Positions 50,756 to 62,340 are shown, numbered from the stretch's first letter. The stretch: 64,000 nucleotides of DNA from Symbiodinium natans (GCA_905221605.1 CAJNDS010000557.1:1588579-1652578); one strand, 5' to 3'. Program-made: numbers and translations. Notes: a model not told the origin generated them from the sequence alone.

Positions 50756-51098
50756 GCATGTTCCTGCCCTCAGACTACCCGCCCTCCCTAGGGTTTAGGG
50801 GTTTAGGGTCCCCCCCCCCCCCTCATACCACCACCTCTCTACTGCAACAGAACACGTTCGTGGCACTGAGAGGGTTCTGGCGCTTGCCACCTGGCATTCC
50901 TGGCCCGTTGTCTTTTTCAGCCCTATGTACAGTTTTTCTATAAGCCCCATAAGCCTTACAACAGCCCGATAAGCCCTACACAAAACCCACCAGCAACCCA
51001 GAAATTGTTCACCTCACCACTCGCCCTTTTGTCATGGTGGCCTACGACGCTAAACCCGAAACACCCTGAACGCACTAACCTCTCGTAGAATTCTTGAG

Positions 51099-51216
51099 CA
51101 GCCTTGCGGTCGCTATTTCGACCCCAAGGGTCCCCGATCCCCGCGCCCTCTGAGGCGCGTGATCTCTCCGGCGAACCGCTCCAGTGGTTCTGGATCATGC
51201 ACCCGGAGGCAACCCG
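51099..51216 (+). CDS. Candidate exon, gene unknown
   Basis: Encodes SEARDLSGEPLQWFWIMHPE after a longer upstream open stretch (AALRSLFRPQGSP). The acceptor is attcttgag. It ends ACCCG/GTTTGGGGTTTAGGG, again with GT from the repeat. Confidence 0.5.
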
Positions 51217-51457
51217 GTTTGGGGTTTAGGGTTTAGGGTTTAGGGTTTAGAACCACTCCAACAGAGGAGGCAGAACCTCGCGGGTGCACTTGGGGTGCAG
51301 GGTTTAGGATTGAGGGTTGAGGATTTTTTGCAGCAGGGTTGAGGCTTTAAAAGAGAAAATCACTTGGGATTTCGGGTGAATCCACGATAATTAATCAAGA
51401 GTCATATTTCCCTGGATTCCCGTTCCCACATTTAGTAGCTACGTTTACTGCCCAAGT

Positions 51458-52120
51458 ATGTACTCGTTACTTGCATGGAGACTAGGGGTCAGGATAGATG
51501 GCGTACTAGGGGGCTCAAAGGGCCATGGCTTGGAATCACCAACACACACCTTCCAGAGTTTAGGCAGGGTGCTCGACTTAGCTCGTCGAGAGTTGCACAA
51601 GGCTCACGCGTACCAATTTTGGTACAAGCACTGTACCAGCAATCGCGTGGCAATTCAAGCCACCATGGAAGGCCTGGGCAGCGCCAAGTTGTACATAGGC
51701 AGATGCCCGAGGATCGCTTGCTGCACAGAGGTCGTCATAGTCACCCAGTCCGTTGACCTGGTTGGAGCTTTCATGCGGACAGCTAGTGAGTGCACTTACG
51801 GCCGAGTGAAGCCGAATCCCGTGCTCGACTTATCCAGACAAATCTTCGGCAAGCAGATTCCAAGGCAACCACGTGGTACCACACCATACTTTGTGTGTAG
51901 GGCTTCCTTCGGACCACCTTCCCGAGGACCCAAAGTACCCATTTCACTCAACCGTATACTATACTCAGCCAAGGGTGCATGGACATCAGCATGTAAACAT
52001 TTACATTTTCCGTTTATACTTACGTACAGAGTTTGGTGGCTTTCGTGGTCTGAACCAAAACTCCAGCCCCGAACTCTAAACCCTGGACTCCCTATGCACC
52101 CTAAACTCCCTGAGCCCTAA
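51458..52120 (+). CDS. Long open frame of doubtful status, 220 codons
   Basis: Starts ATGTACTCG-like sequence in a repeat-poor island and runs into CCCTAAA-type sequence at its end. No motif recognised; the first two thirds (GRVLDLARRELHKAHAYQFW) look protein-like. It could be an exon of an unknown gene or chance. Confidence 0.25.
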   Translation: MYSLLAWRLGVRIDGVLGGSKGHGLESPTHTFQSLGRVLDLARRELHKAHAYQFWYKHCTSNRVAIQATMEGLGSAKLYIGRCPRIACCTEVVIVTQSVDLVGAFMRTASECTYGRVKPNPVLDLSRQIFGKQIPRQPRGTTPYFVCRASFGPPSRGPKVPISLNRILYSAKGAWTSACKHLHFPFILTYRVWWLSWSEPKLQPRTLNPGLPMHPKLPEP

Positions 52121-52187
52121 GCCTAAACCCATGTAAGCCCTAAACCCCTATAAACCCCGAACCCTCTTCCCTATACCTGAACCGCAG

Positions 52188-52269
52188 CAAGGCACAAGCT
52201 AAAGATGCCTTTGGCCTCTTGGTGCTGTGGCTGCAGCGAGGTGCCACTGCCAGTGGGGGACCTCGGAAG
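52188..52269 (+). CDS. Candidate exon, gene unknown
   Basis: Encodes KAQAKDAFGLLVLWLQRGAT, then ASGGPRK. The acceptor is gaaccgcag and the donor AAG/GTGTAG is strong. TTTAGGG repeats follow and CCCTAAA-like units precede. Confidence 0.55.
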
Positions 52270-55200
52270 GTGTAGGGTTTAGGGTTTGGGGTTTAGGGTT
52301 TAGGGTTTAGGGTTTAAGCTTTAGGGGCCTGCGCCCCTAAAGCCTTCAACCCGTGTTCTTGGTTCTCCAAGACTCAGACTAAGACCTCCATGCTGCTTCG
52401 GCCCTGACGCCAAACTGTAAACCCTCAGGGATTTCGGGCTTAGGGCAGAGGGTTGGGTTTAGGGTTTGGAGTTTAGGGCTTAGGGTTTAGGGTTTTCGGT
52501 TTTGACGCCAAACTGTAAATGTCGGGCTTAGGGCAGAGGGTTGAGGTTTTAGGGCTTGGGGTTTGGCATTGAACCTGAAATCCCAAGAGCTCTAAGCCTG
52601 CAGCCTCTGGATCCTTCCAACAGACCCGCAGATTTACTTCAATGCATTACCTTATAGAGTGATATTGTGCGTCACATTCCTTTCTTCTACAAACTAGCGC
52701 TATACTATGCTAGATTATCTATCTATACACAATTGATATTTGACCAGACGATGTTTTGTATTCTGTACGATATATAACAAAGTATATGCTCGACTTGAGG
52801 CCATTGCAACGTCAGCCACCTCTCCTTCCAGGTGAATGCTGTGGGGGATTTGAAGGGGTATGGGGGGTTTGGCTTGGCCTTTGAGGGTTTAGGATTTATA
52901 ATATTCCTAAGGAGAAAAACCGTAAGGCGTCATCGAGTAGACTTTAAGGTTTCCTGATTTTGGGGTTTTTTTGTGCGAAGTTTTTCTGGGCTGTGGGTGT
53001 GGGTGGACCCCCAAGAGAAAGAAATCCAAGCAAGAACCGCATGATCACGATCTCTAGCCCAACACCTTATCCTAGCTGCGAAGACAGTGCTCTATGCTGG
53101 ACATAGGCGAAGGGGTCTTATTCAGTGTGAATGCTGGGATTTGCAGCACTTGACTGATCTATGCAACTTGTTCCTTCACCATCATTGGTTGATACCGTTC
53201 AAGTCAAATGACTCGCACGGTATGCATGGTGCCGCAGAAAGCACTGCCACGAATGGAGCATGGTACTTGATGACAGCATGTCTCTGCGTATCGTTTCAGT
53301 TTTGCTCAAGCAGCACAGCTGCACGGTGAGCCCAATCTTGGTTGGGTCTAGAGTCTAAAGCTCAGTATGTAGGGTATAGCCATATTGCCATAATGCAGAT
53401 GGCGCATACCCCCTCCCACCCCCCTCCCCCCCCATCCCCCAACCCAGTCAACCCCGAATGCCCACTTTCGAGAAACGTGCCTTGTCTGACGTCTATTTGT
53501 TCATCGCCCAGTTGTTGGCTTTTCACCGTTTTGCCATAGCCGAAAAATAAAGAGAGTGCTCAGCATGATCTGGACGACGCCGAAACATGGGGGAACGCTG
53601 CAGCAGAGAGTCTTGGCAGACGCTGCCGTGGCCTCATGAGTTTGGCATCATGTTTGTTGCTGCCCTGCGTGTTTTTGGATTTGGTGCTACTGGCGCCTGG
53701 TATCAGGGCTTGAGTAGGACGTCTGTCATAACATGAATACATATGCCTTGGGGAAGCGATTGAGCCGTTCAATGGCCCACATATATTGCCACACTCCGTA
53801 TCAAGGTATATGGGCCAGACTCATGCAGTCCCCAAGGCTTAGATTGTGGCCGGGGACAGGCTCCGCAACACATTCTCGCGTCAGTCCCGCAGTTGTCGCG
53901 CAAGTTTTTCCTTGCGATACCTTGTGAAACATTAGCCGGGCACATGGGAAGCTCCAAACCAAGCGCGTGTTCTTTCGAAGATGGTGCTTTATAGATTGAC
54001 AACATGGTGGGTAGATCTTGACTTTTGGTATGGGCCCAACCGATACTGCGTTGGCCGCAGGTTCTTTATGCAACTCACAACTAGACAGGCCAGCATTTGC
54101 TGATTTAGGGTTTAGATTTGGGTTTAGGGTAAACCAATGTTGGACATTTCCCTTAGGTCGACATCCGAGGACCCTGTCGTGAAAACCCGCGCAAACCCTA
54201 AGCCTTGAGGTGCCCCAAACTCTTGAACCCTATACCCTAAACCGTACACCTTCAGCCTTAAGGGTTCAGGGTTTAGGGTTTTGGGTTTGGGGGGTTTAGG
54301 CTTAGAGAGCTTAGGCTAGGTTTAGGGTGTAGGGTTTATAGGGTTACGAGAAAGCTCCGAAATTCAAAAGACCGCCAGCCTTGGACCAGGCGACCTCCTT
54401 GGCCTGGCAAAGTCTCATTCCAGGCCTTGCTGGGGCCTTTGTTTTTTAAGGGTGTAGGGTAGGGTTTACGGTTCAGGGTTTAGGGTTCAATTCGCCGGCT
54501 GGGGTTGCTGGAGGTGAAGGGGTGCGCCCGAATTTCTTGAGGATTCAATGGCTACTCTACTGTACATGATGTAATCCTTCGGGTAGGTTCGATGCGCCTC
54601 CGTTACCTAAAATCCTTGTTTGAGTGAGTGAGTGAGTAAATGAGTGAGTGGACGGCCTTGGGTGCGCTCCGGGCGTTCGCCACCCCGCCATCTCTTCCGC
54701 CTCCGCTTGATCACCCTTTGGGCATGTAAGGACCTCCAAGAAGGACTTATGGTAGCTCCCACATTTGCACTCCCGCAGCCCGCCACAACAAATGTCGGAG
54801 TCCGTGAGGACCGAAAGTTAGTTGACTCCCAAACTTCTACACACTCTTTGTCGGGAACTACCTCTCTTGGGGTTTTGGGTGTTAGGGTTGGGAATTATTG
54901 GGAATGAGCAGGGCCAGGGCTGCTGTAGTCGTCAGATGTGAAGCTCTGCAAGTCTGGAAGGAGGATGTCACTCAGGATGTTCTGAATTTTGAGCTAACCG
55001 ACTTCAGGATGGTCTAGAGTGGTGGGTTGAGGGCTTGCAGGTAAAGGCTTAGAGGCCTAGAGCTGACGAGCATGTCCAGTTATTTAATTTATGGTTTAGG
55101 GTTCAAGGTTTAGTTTAGCGTATGACTCGCCAAAAAAGATCGTGTTCGATTGGGGGTTTAACGGTGGTCTCTAGTCTTAGAAGAGTGCGCGCAGGTTTTC

Positions 55201-55384
55201 TTCAATGAATTGTATAGCGTGAGTGCATGCTCGGCGTCCTTTTACGAGACAACAGCTGGTAGTCATCCTCTCCCAACAGCAGGTGGTGCACTATCATGCG
55301 ACAAGGGGAATGACTTTTGGAACGGCTTTTGCTGGGAAAGTCTGGCAAGCTGGTCAAGTCAGACCATCCATCTGAGCAGCTGCA
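52270..55384. other. Mostly repeat-poor stretch upstream of the caspase-like gene
   Basis: A local duplication shares GACGCCAAACTGTAAA and CGGGCTTAGGGCAGAGGG (about 52408-52460 and 52503-52545). 52,600-54,080 is almost free of telomere-like units and shows only short open frames. Telomere-like units return at 54,100-54,500, and a GAGT microsatellite lies at 54623-54650. No gene recognised. Confidence 0.5.
54231..54270. repeat. Relative of the 27.4-kb duplicated segment
   Basis: Shares CCCTAAACCGTACACCTT and CCTTAAGGGTTCAGGGTTT with about 27354-27485. Confidence 0.55.
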
Positions 55385-57168
55385 ATGCTGAGCTGGCGTG
55401 CTCTCGTTGTTGGCTGTGGCCGATACCACCTCAACGAGGATCTGCCCCAAAGCTGTCAGGATGCCAAGCGAGTTTTTCAAGCGTTTCATAGTGCTGTTGC
55501 TGAGCACGACCATGGTGATCACGTCTTGCTGCTGGAGCCGTCAGCAGCCGTGTTGAAAGCAGCTGTGGAGCATTTGGTTGCACCCCCCACTGACGGTGTG
55601 CGCATGTTTCTGTACTTTGCTGGCCATTGTTATGAGCGGAACGGGAGGAACTACCTGCAGCCAGGGACGCGGGAACACGATGATGAGAATGACGTTTGCG
55701 TCCAGGCACTCCTAGCCGACTTGGAGCGGAACAGCTTGCTTTTCGTGGTGGTTCATGGTTGCCGGAGGCGCGACAGCGTCGGAATGGCGCCACCTCCGAG
55801 TCCCAGGCCACATTTTGCCAAAAGAAACTTAAAGTCTGACTGGGCATTCCTCTTTTCTTGCTTGACAGGGGAGTGTACACTGGATGAGTCAACATTTGCC
55901 CAAGAGTTCTGTAACTTACTCCAAGAGCCTGGGCTAGCCTTGGAAACACTTGTGCAGCGACTGAAGTCCAGGGTGCAGCATCATCGTATTGAGGCGCACG
56001 TCAGCCTGCGCCGCCCGACTGTCATTGTTCAACCTGACACGCCGGACGACAACTCAGGACCATGGAATACTACAGAGGCTGATGAAAGCATCAGGTCTGC
56101 TGGCAGCCCCTCAGCATCTGTGGTTCCAAAGGTCCATCTCCCGAGTCGTTTGTCTGGCAAACAGCTGCAAGGGTTCAAGTTGATGCAAACCTTCCACAAG
56201 AACGGGCAATTCAATCTGGTTAGAGAGGCCTTGCGGCGAGTGCATGAGACATCAACACATCATGACGACAGAGCCCTGGCTGCAATCTTACAAACAGAGG
56301 AGCACCACTTCAACGGTTCGTACGATCATTCACACAAATCGCTTGTGCTGCTCGGGACCAGCCAGCCTCGCTCGTGAACCAACATGCCATAGTTGCGCTG
56401 TCCGCGTCTTGGTCTGTTGCTGCCTGGAATCGATTGGCTGCGGGCGCGGGCACTGTGGATGACCTGCGACAGTTTTTTACTCAAGCCGTTGATGCCATGA
56501 AGCTTGCGTCATCCGCTACTCAACAGATGTCTGCTCTCTTCAGTGATCCGATCATCGAAGCTGAGGTTTCGAGGCACTGGGGCCAACTGGCGGGCCGCCT
56601 CTTGGAGCTAGATGCCTGCGATGTCTTGCAAATGGGGAACACCTTGGGGTTGCCACCTGCTGAGCGCTGGCGATCCATTCATCTTGACGACTCCCGGGCT
56701 TGTCGCGAGTATGTTATCAAAATGGGCTTGAACCAGTGCGTGTCTGCTTCAGACCGCTACTACAGTTTCGGGCTGTTCGATGACTGTGTCAAGTGTACCA
56801 TATCCTGGGCTTCAATATTGTTGCACTCCGCTGTGCAAGACCCCCATGCTGTGCAGGATGTTATCCAGAAGCTAGAGACAGATCTGAAGCAGCAGCACGA
56901 GTGGAATCTGACCCACCGAACTGTCGGGCAAGCCATGATGCTACTGGCGCAGGCTTACCAGACATTGGCAGACCTGAGGAACACGGCTCCTCATGCATAC
57001 GCACTCAAGAGGCAGGCCTTGCACTACGCTGCTGAGGCGACGTCCAGAACTCAAGGCAGGGCTTTGGGAGACTACACCGTAGCTCAGGAACAGCTGCGCC
57101 AGTTTGAGGCAAATCTTGGCACCAGTCTTCCAGATGAGGGTACACAGCATTCTATCTGCCCTTCGTAG
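55385..57168 (+). CDS. Caspase-like (peptidase C14) protein, one frame change at about 56.3 kb
   Basis: The ATG at 55385 starts SWRALVVGCGRY, the first strand of the caspase/metacaspase fold, followed by LPQSCQDAKRVFQAF and MFLYFAGHCYERNG. His81 lies in GHC (normally GHG). The expected catalytic Cys126 lies in VVVHGCRRRD, where the family usually has D-x-C. The 45-residue spacing is normal. After about 200 residues comes a helical region of unknown type. The first frame stops at 56377. A second frame, open from 56260, continues with helical sequence (HAIVALSASWSVAAWNRLAA) to TAG at 57168. Either a short intron lies near 56.3 kb or there is a 1-base indel (real or sequencing). The gene is compact and free of telomere-like repeats, unlike its neighbours. 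Confidence 0.7.
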
Positions 57169-57451
57169 CCCCGAACATAGTCAACTCAACAGAGTAGAGG
57201 CAGGCTTTCAAGCCACTCATCCAGAAATTTGTTTCTCTGCTGCCTGATGACCTTCTGAACCCTAAACCTTGAGGAGCTTGCTTTCAGGGTTCCGCCTTGC
57301 CAGATTCACAAGTTCACATGTTTCCCAAACCCCAGCCTTAGAACCTGCAGGCAGTTACAGTTAGAGGTTTGAGTAGTCAAGCATTCTCGAAAGCCCTAAG
57401 TCCGTATGGCCTGTAGGGTTGAGGGTGTAGGGTTTAGGGCCTAGGGTTTAG
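57169..57451. other. Short stretch after the caspase-like gene
   Basis: Unique sequence turning into TTTAGGG units at about 57417-57450; no gene seen. Confidence 0.6.
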
Positions 57452-57612
57452 GGGAGCTGCGGGATCAGGGGGCGAATGAGGCTGCATTGGAGACAGGCAA
57501 GTCGACAGTAGAAACCCTCCTCTCTGCGCTCACCCTCATCCGCTTGGCTCGCGAGGTGGTGAACCGACGACTGAATGCAGAATCCCAAATCCCATACACC
57601 AAGAAACTCTAA
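57452..57612 (+). CDS. Candidate exon, helical segment ending in TAA
   Basis: Open frame of 53 codons: ELRDQGANEAALETGKSTVE, then TLLSALTLIRLAREVVNRRL, ending at TAA (57610-57612). It starts after gggtttag. Composition suggests a coiled or helical domain. The minus strand is also open, but its product is less protein-like. Confidence 0.5.
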
Positions 57613-59084
57613 CCCGAAGTTTGCCCCTAAGACTCCTCGAAAACCTGTGCCGCTGAAAGCTGGCCTTTCAACGCTCAACCCCTGCGCTCCCGTCCCAACC
57701 CCCTCGGCAACACCCTTACCCTCGAAACTGGCCCGAAACCCTAAACCCCAATTAAACCCTAAACCCTAAACCTCGGACCTCAAATCCCCCAAAGACCCCC
57801 AAGCTTCCTGCGCTGCATGGCTGCCGGCGTTGCCAGAAAGCCTCTCTGTGGCAGGGGGGGTTGGAGGGCCTATGTGCTTTTTCAATCATTTCCGACACAA
57901 ACTTGGCAGCCCAGTGGAACCCTTTTCCCTTTTTGTTGGGTTCAAGATTCGCCCGGTTACTGGGCTACCAAGCAAACGAAGGTTCGGGAATCCGACGGTA
58001 GTTAGGGGTGGACCATGCTCACAGTTCGTTTAGTGACTGTCGCCTGCAACCCCAAAACCTGCAAATAATTAGAACATAGGCACCCTAAACCCTAAACCTC
58101 AAATTTCGGGCTACACAAAACAAAGTAGTCGGGCAAGGGGGTTTTGGCCAACTACTGGAAGGAAATCCGAGCCAAGGCCCCCCCAAGCCCTGAACCCTAA
58201 ATCCCTTGATAGGCCCCCCCTAAACCCTAAACCCTGACATCCGACAAGCTACTGAGGCGCCCACTGCCAAAGAAGCAGCGGGAGCCATGCTGCGACCCGG
58301 CTGCATGTGGATTTCCAGTTTGGGGTTGAGGTGGGGAGGGAGGGAGGCAAGGACACCAACACTGTGGGTTGGGTGCTTTAAGAAAAGTTTTGCTGTGTGC
58401 CCTCTCACGGCTCATGGTGCCCAGACAGGGCCCATAAATTCTGTCAGCCCCGTATCGAATGCGACCTGAACCTGAGCGGCATCCCCGAAGGATTTTTCAT
58501 CTGTCGGGGAGACGCCGCCTACACCCTACACAACCTAAACCCCTAAGAAGCCTAAACGCTTGAAAGCTGTACACCCTGGAGCCCAGCCCGCCCCAAGCAA
58601 CCAAATCCGGTAGGCCCTAGTACCCCGGCAACTTCCAAAACTCCCAAAAAACGAACCACAAGCGCTCAACCCTTCGAAGCGCTTAAATCATCTCAATCTC
58701 AAGTTTAGCAGAGGCAGGGGATTCAGACCGCGGCTGGGGGGGAGGGGCTGCCACCGGTCAGTCGGGTCCCAAGCGAGCCTTTTTCGTGGGTTGGTGCCTC
58801 TTCAATTGGTTTTCAAAGTGTTTTGAACAGAAAGGTGATTGGGGGGTGGGGGGGTTCGAGGGTTGAGGGGAGAGCAGCCACACTAGAATGCTCTCGTTCC
58901 GGAACACCCTGCCCTGGTCGCCGGGTTTGGGCATTCGAGACATGATTTCTTCAGCAAAAAAGTAGTGCGAACTACGTTCTCCAAGAAACCGTATTCGAAA
59001 GAACCCTAAACCCTAAACCCTATAGACCCAAACCCTACACCCTACACCTTAAACCCTAAACCCTAAACCCTCAACGATGTTAAG
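57613..59084. other. Unique and CCCTAAA-bearing stretch
   Basis: CCCTAAA units lie at 57735-57770, 58081-58100, 58218-58236 and 58995-59075. The island at 58236-58320 (DIRQATEAPTAKEAAGAML) may be an exon. The remaining islands show no motif. Confidence 0.45.
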
Positions 59085-59150
59085 CGTGGAGGCGCGAGTG
59101 CAAGTACACGGCGGGCAGCACGGCGTCGCCCTCAGGTGCCTGCTGCCAGG
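59085..59150 (+). CDS. Candidate exon, gene unknown
   Basis: Encodes VEARVQVHGGQHGVALRCLL. The acceptor is tgttaag after CCCTAAA repeats; it ends CCAGG/GTTTACGG. 66 bases, a whole number of codons. Confidence 0.5.
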
Positions 59151-59446
59151 GTTTACGGTTTAAGGTTTAGGGTTAGGGTTTAGGGTTTCGGGTTTAGGGT
59201 TCAGGGTTTAGGGTTTAGGGTGAGTGCCCAGGGTCTCGGACCCCAATTCCTCAGAGTTTAGGGCTTGAGAACTTTTGTTTTAGGATTCTGTGGTTTTTTT
59301 TGCGGGGTTGTTTAGGGTCTGTCGGGGTTTTGGGGGTTAATTTGCTCCTTCGGTATTGCAATCCCTAAGCCCTAAACCCTAAACCCAAAACCCTAAACCC
59401 TAAACCCTAAACCCTAAACCCTAAACCCTAACCCTAACAACCTGAG

Positions 59447-59525
59447 GCTGAGATGTTGGCCTTCTTGGGGTCCGCGCGCCGGCCCGGCTGCTGGGGCGAG
59501 CTACCCCGGTCGATCCAGAGGCAGG
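59447..59525 (+). CDS. Candidate exon, gene unknown
   Basis: Encodes AEMLAFLGSARRPGCWGELP, then RSIQRQ. The acceptor is acctgag after CCCTAAA repeats; it ends GCAGG/GTTCGGGG. Confidence 0.5.
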
Positions 59526-60250
59526 GTTCGGGGTCTCAAGGGCGTTTTAGGGTTTAGGGGTTTAGAGTTTTAGGGTTTCGGGCGTTAGGACTCTAGGGCT
59601 TTAGGAATTTCGGTGTTTTTGTCCGGTCCCCTCTTTTGTTGGTTGTGAGTTCAGCGGCTATTGGGGGTTTAGGATGTTTGGGGTGCACCGTTTTACGTTG
59701 ACCGGGTGTGGAGATAGCACCCCAGCTATCAAGAAAGCAGTTCTATGAGTTGTCTGTACATGCCATAGCTTCGGTTGTAGGAACCCTAAACCCTCAACCC
59801 TAAACCCCAAACCCCAAACCCTAAACCCTAAACCCTAATCTTCTACGGTTTGCATAGTAGGACAGGCCTGTATTGGCAGGGCCTGGGGTGTTGAGTGCTC
59901 GCCTGGGCGTCCCCATTTACTGTTCATGGCACTGCATGCACATGTTCATCCTGCACCCTAAACCCTAAACCCTAAACCCTAAACCCTAAACCCTAACCCT
60001 AAACCCTAAACCCTGAACGGTTCATCTCTAGGTAGAGGAGGCCTTGGCTTTCTTCTGGTTGGCTCTTAGGACTTTACCTTTTTGGGGTTTTTGTAGAAAC
60101 TACAATGCGGAGCCTAGGAGTTAAGCCAAGAGTCCATGGTAGGGTTTCGGACAAGGGTTGGGAATTGATGCCCTGGCACTGAAGTGACCCGATCTTCGCA
60201 ATGCCGATTTCCACATCTTGATTCGCACGGCTTGCTTTGCAACGCCCTAG

Positions 60251-60328
60251 CAACCACGACTTGATGAAGCTCGGCCTAAAGCCTGAGAAGCCCGACATCA
60301 GCCAGGAGGTTTTGGACGTAGCGCTTGG
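60251..60328 (+). CDS. Candidate exon, gene unknown
   Basis: Encodes NHDLMKLGLKPEKPDISQEV, then LDVALG. It follows the acceptor aacgccctag and ends CTTGG/GTTTCA. The CCCTAG just before it shows how a variant unit can supply the acceptor AG. Confidence 0.55.
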
Positions 60329-60573
60329 GTTTCAATTGCTTTTAGGGTCCCAAGCCCCAAACCTCATACTTAAACTCTCTAAACCCCAAGGCTCTGCAGA
60401 AGAGGCTCATTCCCATCCAAGGGCCCCCACTAATCCATAAACCCCATATCTCGCAGCCCTTGAACCCCCTAAACTCAGAAACCTTAGACCCTAAACCCTA
60501 AACCCTAGACCCTAAACCCTAAACCCTACACCCTAAACCCCTCGATCCCTCCTCAACCCAAAGCACTTTACAG

Positions 60574-60644
60574 CCAAGAGGCAGATCGGCGAGTTCGTGC
60601 TGGAGCCGATCGCGTGCGAGTTCGTGGAGTGGCATGTGCCCTGG
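60574..60644 (+). CDS. Candidate exon, gene unknown
   Basis: Encodes AKRQIGEFVLEPIACEFVEW, then HVPW. The acceptor is cactttacag after CCCTAAA units; it ends CCTGG/GTTCGGGTTTAGGG. Confidence 0.55.
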
Positions 60645-60894
60645 GTTCGGGTTTAGGGTTGAGGGTTGAGGGTTTAGGGTTGAGGGTTTAGGGTTTAGGG
60701 TTTAGGGTTGAGGGTTTAGGGTGTAGGGTTTGGGGTTTGGGGTTTGGGGTTTAGGGTTTACGGTTAGGGGTTGGGGCTTAGTTAAGGATTCAGGGTTCAG
60801 GGTTTAGGCTAGTCTAGTGGCGGGTTTAGTCTCAAGGCGCGGTTTTTTTTCCACACGGGTATCGCGTTGTATGATGGAATTCTGGTCTTTTCAG

Positions 60895-61084
60895 ACACTT
60901 GCGGTGCGAGAGTGGTAAACGGGTTGATATTCACCACGGCCCCACATGGTCTATCTCTGTTGGCGAAAAATATCCTGACTGCAAGGTTCGGGTGCTCTGG
61001 TACAATATCAGCCCGGTCTGCCACTTGAATTTCACCAAATGGTCCAACTGCATGTGCGCGCAACGCGAGCGTTCTATCTGCAAG
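60895..61084 (+). CDS. Well-supported exon of an unrecognised Cys-rich protein
   Basis: Bounded by a strong acceptor (tctggtcttttcag) and donor (TGCAAG/GTTGCC). Encodes HLRCESGKRVDIHHGPTWSI, then SVGEKYPDCKVRVLWYNISP and VCHLNFTKWSNCMCAQRERS. Six Cys and an N-x-T site (NFT) fit an extracellular or lumenal domain, but I cannot name it. TTTAGGG repeats are upstream and CCCTAAA downstream, the reverse of the common arrangement. Confidence 0.65.
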
Positions 61085-61689
61085 GTTGCCACTATAAACC
61101 CCTAACGCTGAACCCCAAACCCTAAACCCTAAACCCTAAACCCTAAGCCCTATGCCCTAAACCCTAAACCCTGAACCCTAAACCCTAAACCCTAACCCTG
61201 AACCCGAAACCTTAAAGCCCCTTGAGCTCACAGGAGTGGCCGGCAACCTTCCCTCTTCAACCCATGCACCCGGCAGACCCTTTGGGGTTCAAGGTTTCGG
61301 GTGTAGTATTCAGAGTTTAGGGTTTAGGGTTTAGGGTTTAGGGTTTCGGGTAGTTTTTGAACATCTATGGGGAACTGGCTCTTTCCATCCCCTTACAGAG
61401 ACTGCTGTAGAGGCATTATGCAGGGAGCCAGATTCCCTCATTGAGTGCGTACGAAGAGCCACTCGAAACAGCAAGAAAGCGCACCCGCCCGTGGCATTGC
61501 CGGGTTGAGGGTTGAGGGGTTTTTAGGGTTTAGGGCTGCACCCTCAAACCCTAAAACCTGTATCCTGACCCTAAACCCCAGAACTTCTCTTAACCCCCCC
61601 TCTAGACCCCTAAGCTCCAAACCCTAAACCCTTGAAAGCCACTATAAAGAGAAATGGGTTGGGTTCAGGGTTGAGGGTTGAGGGTTGAG

Positions 61690-61768
61690 GGTTGAGGGTT
61701 TAGGGTTTAGGGTTTAGGGTTTAGGGTTTAGGGTTTAGGGTTTAGGGTTTAGGGTTTAGGGTTTAGGG
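61690..61768. repeat. (TTGAGGG)n then (TTTAGGG)n array
   Basis: Four TTGAGGG variants followed by about ten TTTAGGG units. Confidence 0.95.
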
Positions 61769-61778
61769 CTCCTGCAAG

Positions 61779-61880
61779 GCCATGTCCATCGTTCGCGAGA
61801 AGCGGACTATCCTCGACTTTGGTCTGCGCCTGCGGACGGCTCTTCCCCTCTTCAACAGTGGCGCCTGGGCAAGCTCAACA
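61779..61880 (+). CDS. Candidate exon, gene unknown
   Basis: Encodes AMSIVREKRTILDFGLRLRT, then ALPLFNSGAWASS. The acceptor is tcctgcaag. The right end is uncertain; TTTAGGG units begin at about 61905. Confidence 0.5.
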
Positions 61881-62143
61881 CCTTGAAAGTTGTGGGCTTG
61901 GGGTGTAGGGTTTAGGGTTTAGGGTTTAGGGTTAGCCCAAAAGCCCTGCAACCCTGAATTGTATCAGGGTTCCGAGGGCCAATGTGTTGCCCAAGCTGGC
62001 CCTGGTCGACAGTCCCTGAAAACCAAAAACCCTACACTGCCACCCTAAACCTCCAACTCTAAACCCTAAACCCCCTAAACCCCCCAAACCCCTAAGGCCC
62101 TAAACCCTAAACCCTAGCCCTAAACCCTAAACCCCAAATCTAG

Positions 62144-62258
62144 GTAAATCTCGAAGAGCGCAAGCTGGCGTTCCGCACAATCCTGATCAGGTGACGGTGG
62201 CATCGCGATCTGTGGGCCGAGTATCGAGCGATGCACAGGCGTGTCCTGCATCCGTGGC
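62144..62258 (+). CDS. Candidate exon, gene unknown
   Basis: Open throughout in one frame: KSRRAQAGVPHNPDQVTVAS, then RSVGRVSSDAQACPASV. The acceptor is caaatctag after CCCTAAA/CCCCAAA units, with GCTTTAGGG following. A second frame is open for only the first 47 bases, to an AG/GTGACG donor. Confidence 0.45.
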
Positions 62259-62340
62259 TTTAGGGATTAGGGTTTAGGGTTTAGGGTTTAGGATTTAGGA
62301 TTTAGGGTTTAGGGTTGTGTTCCCTCGTAAGGCTAGGGGG

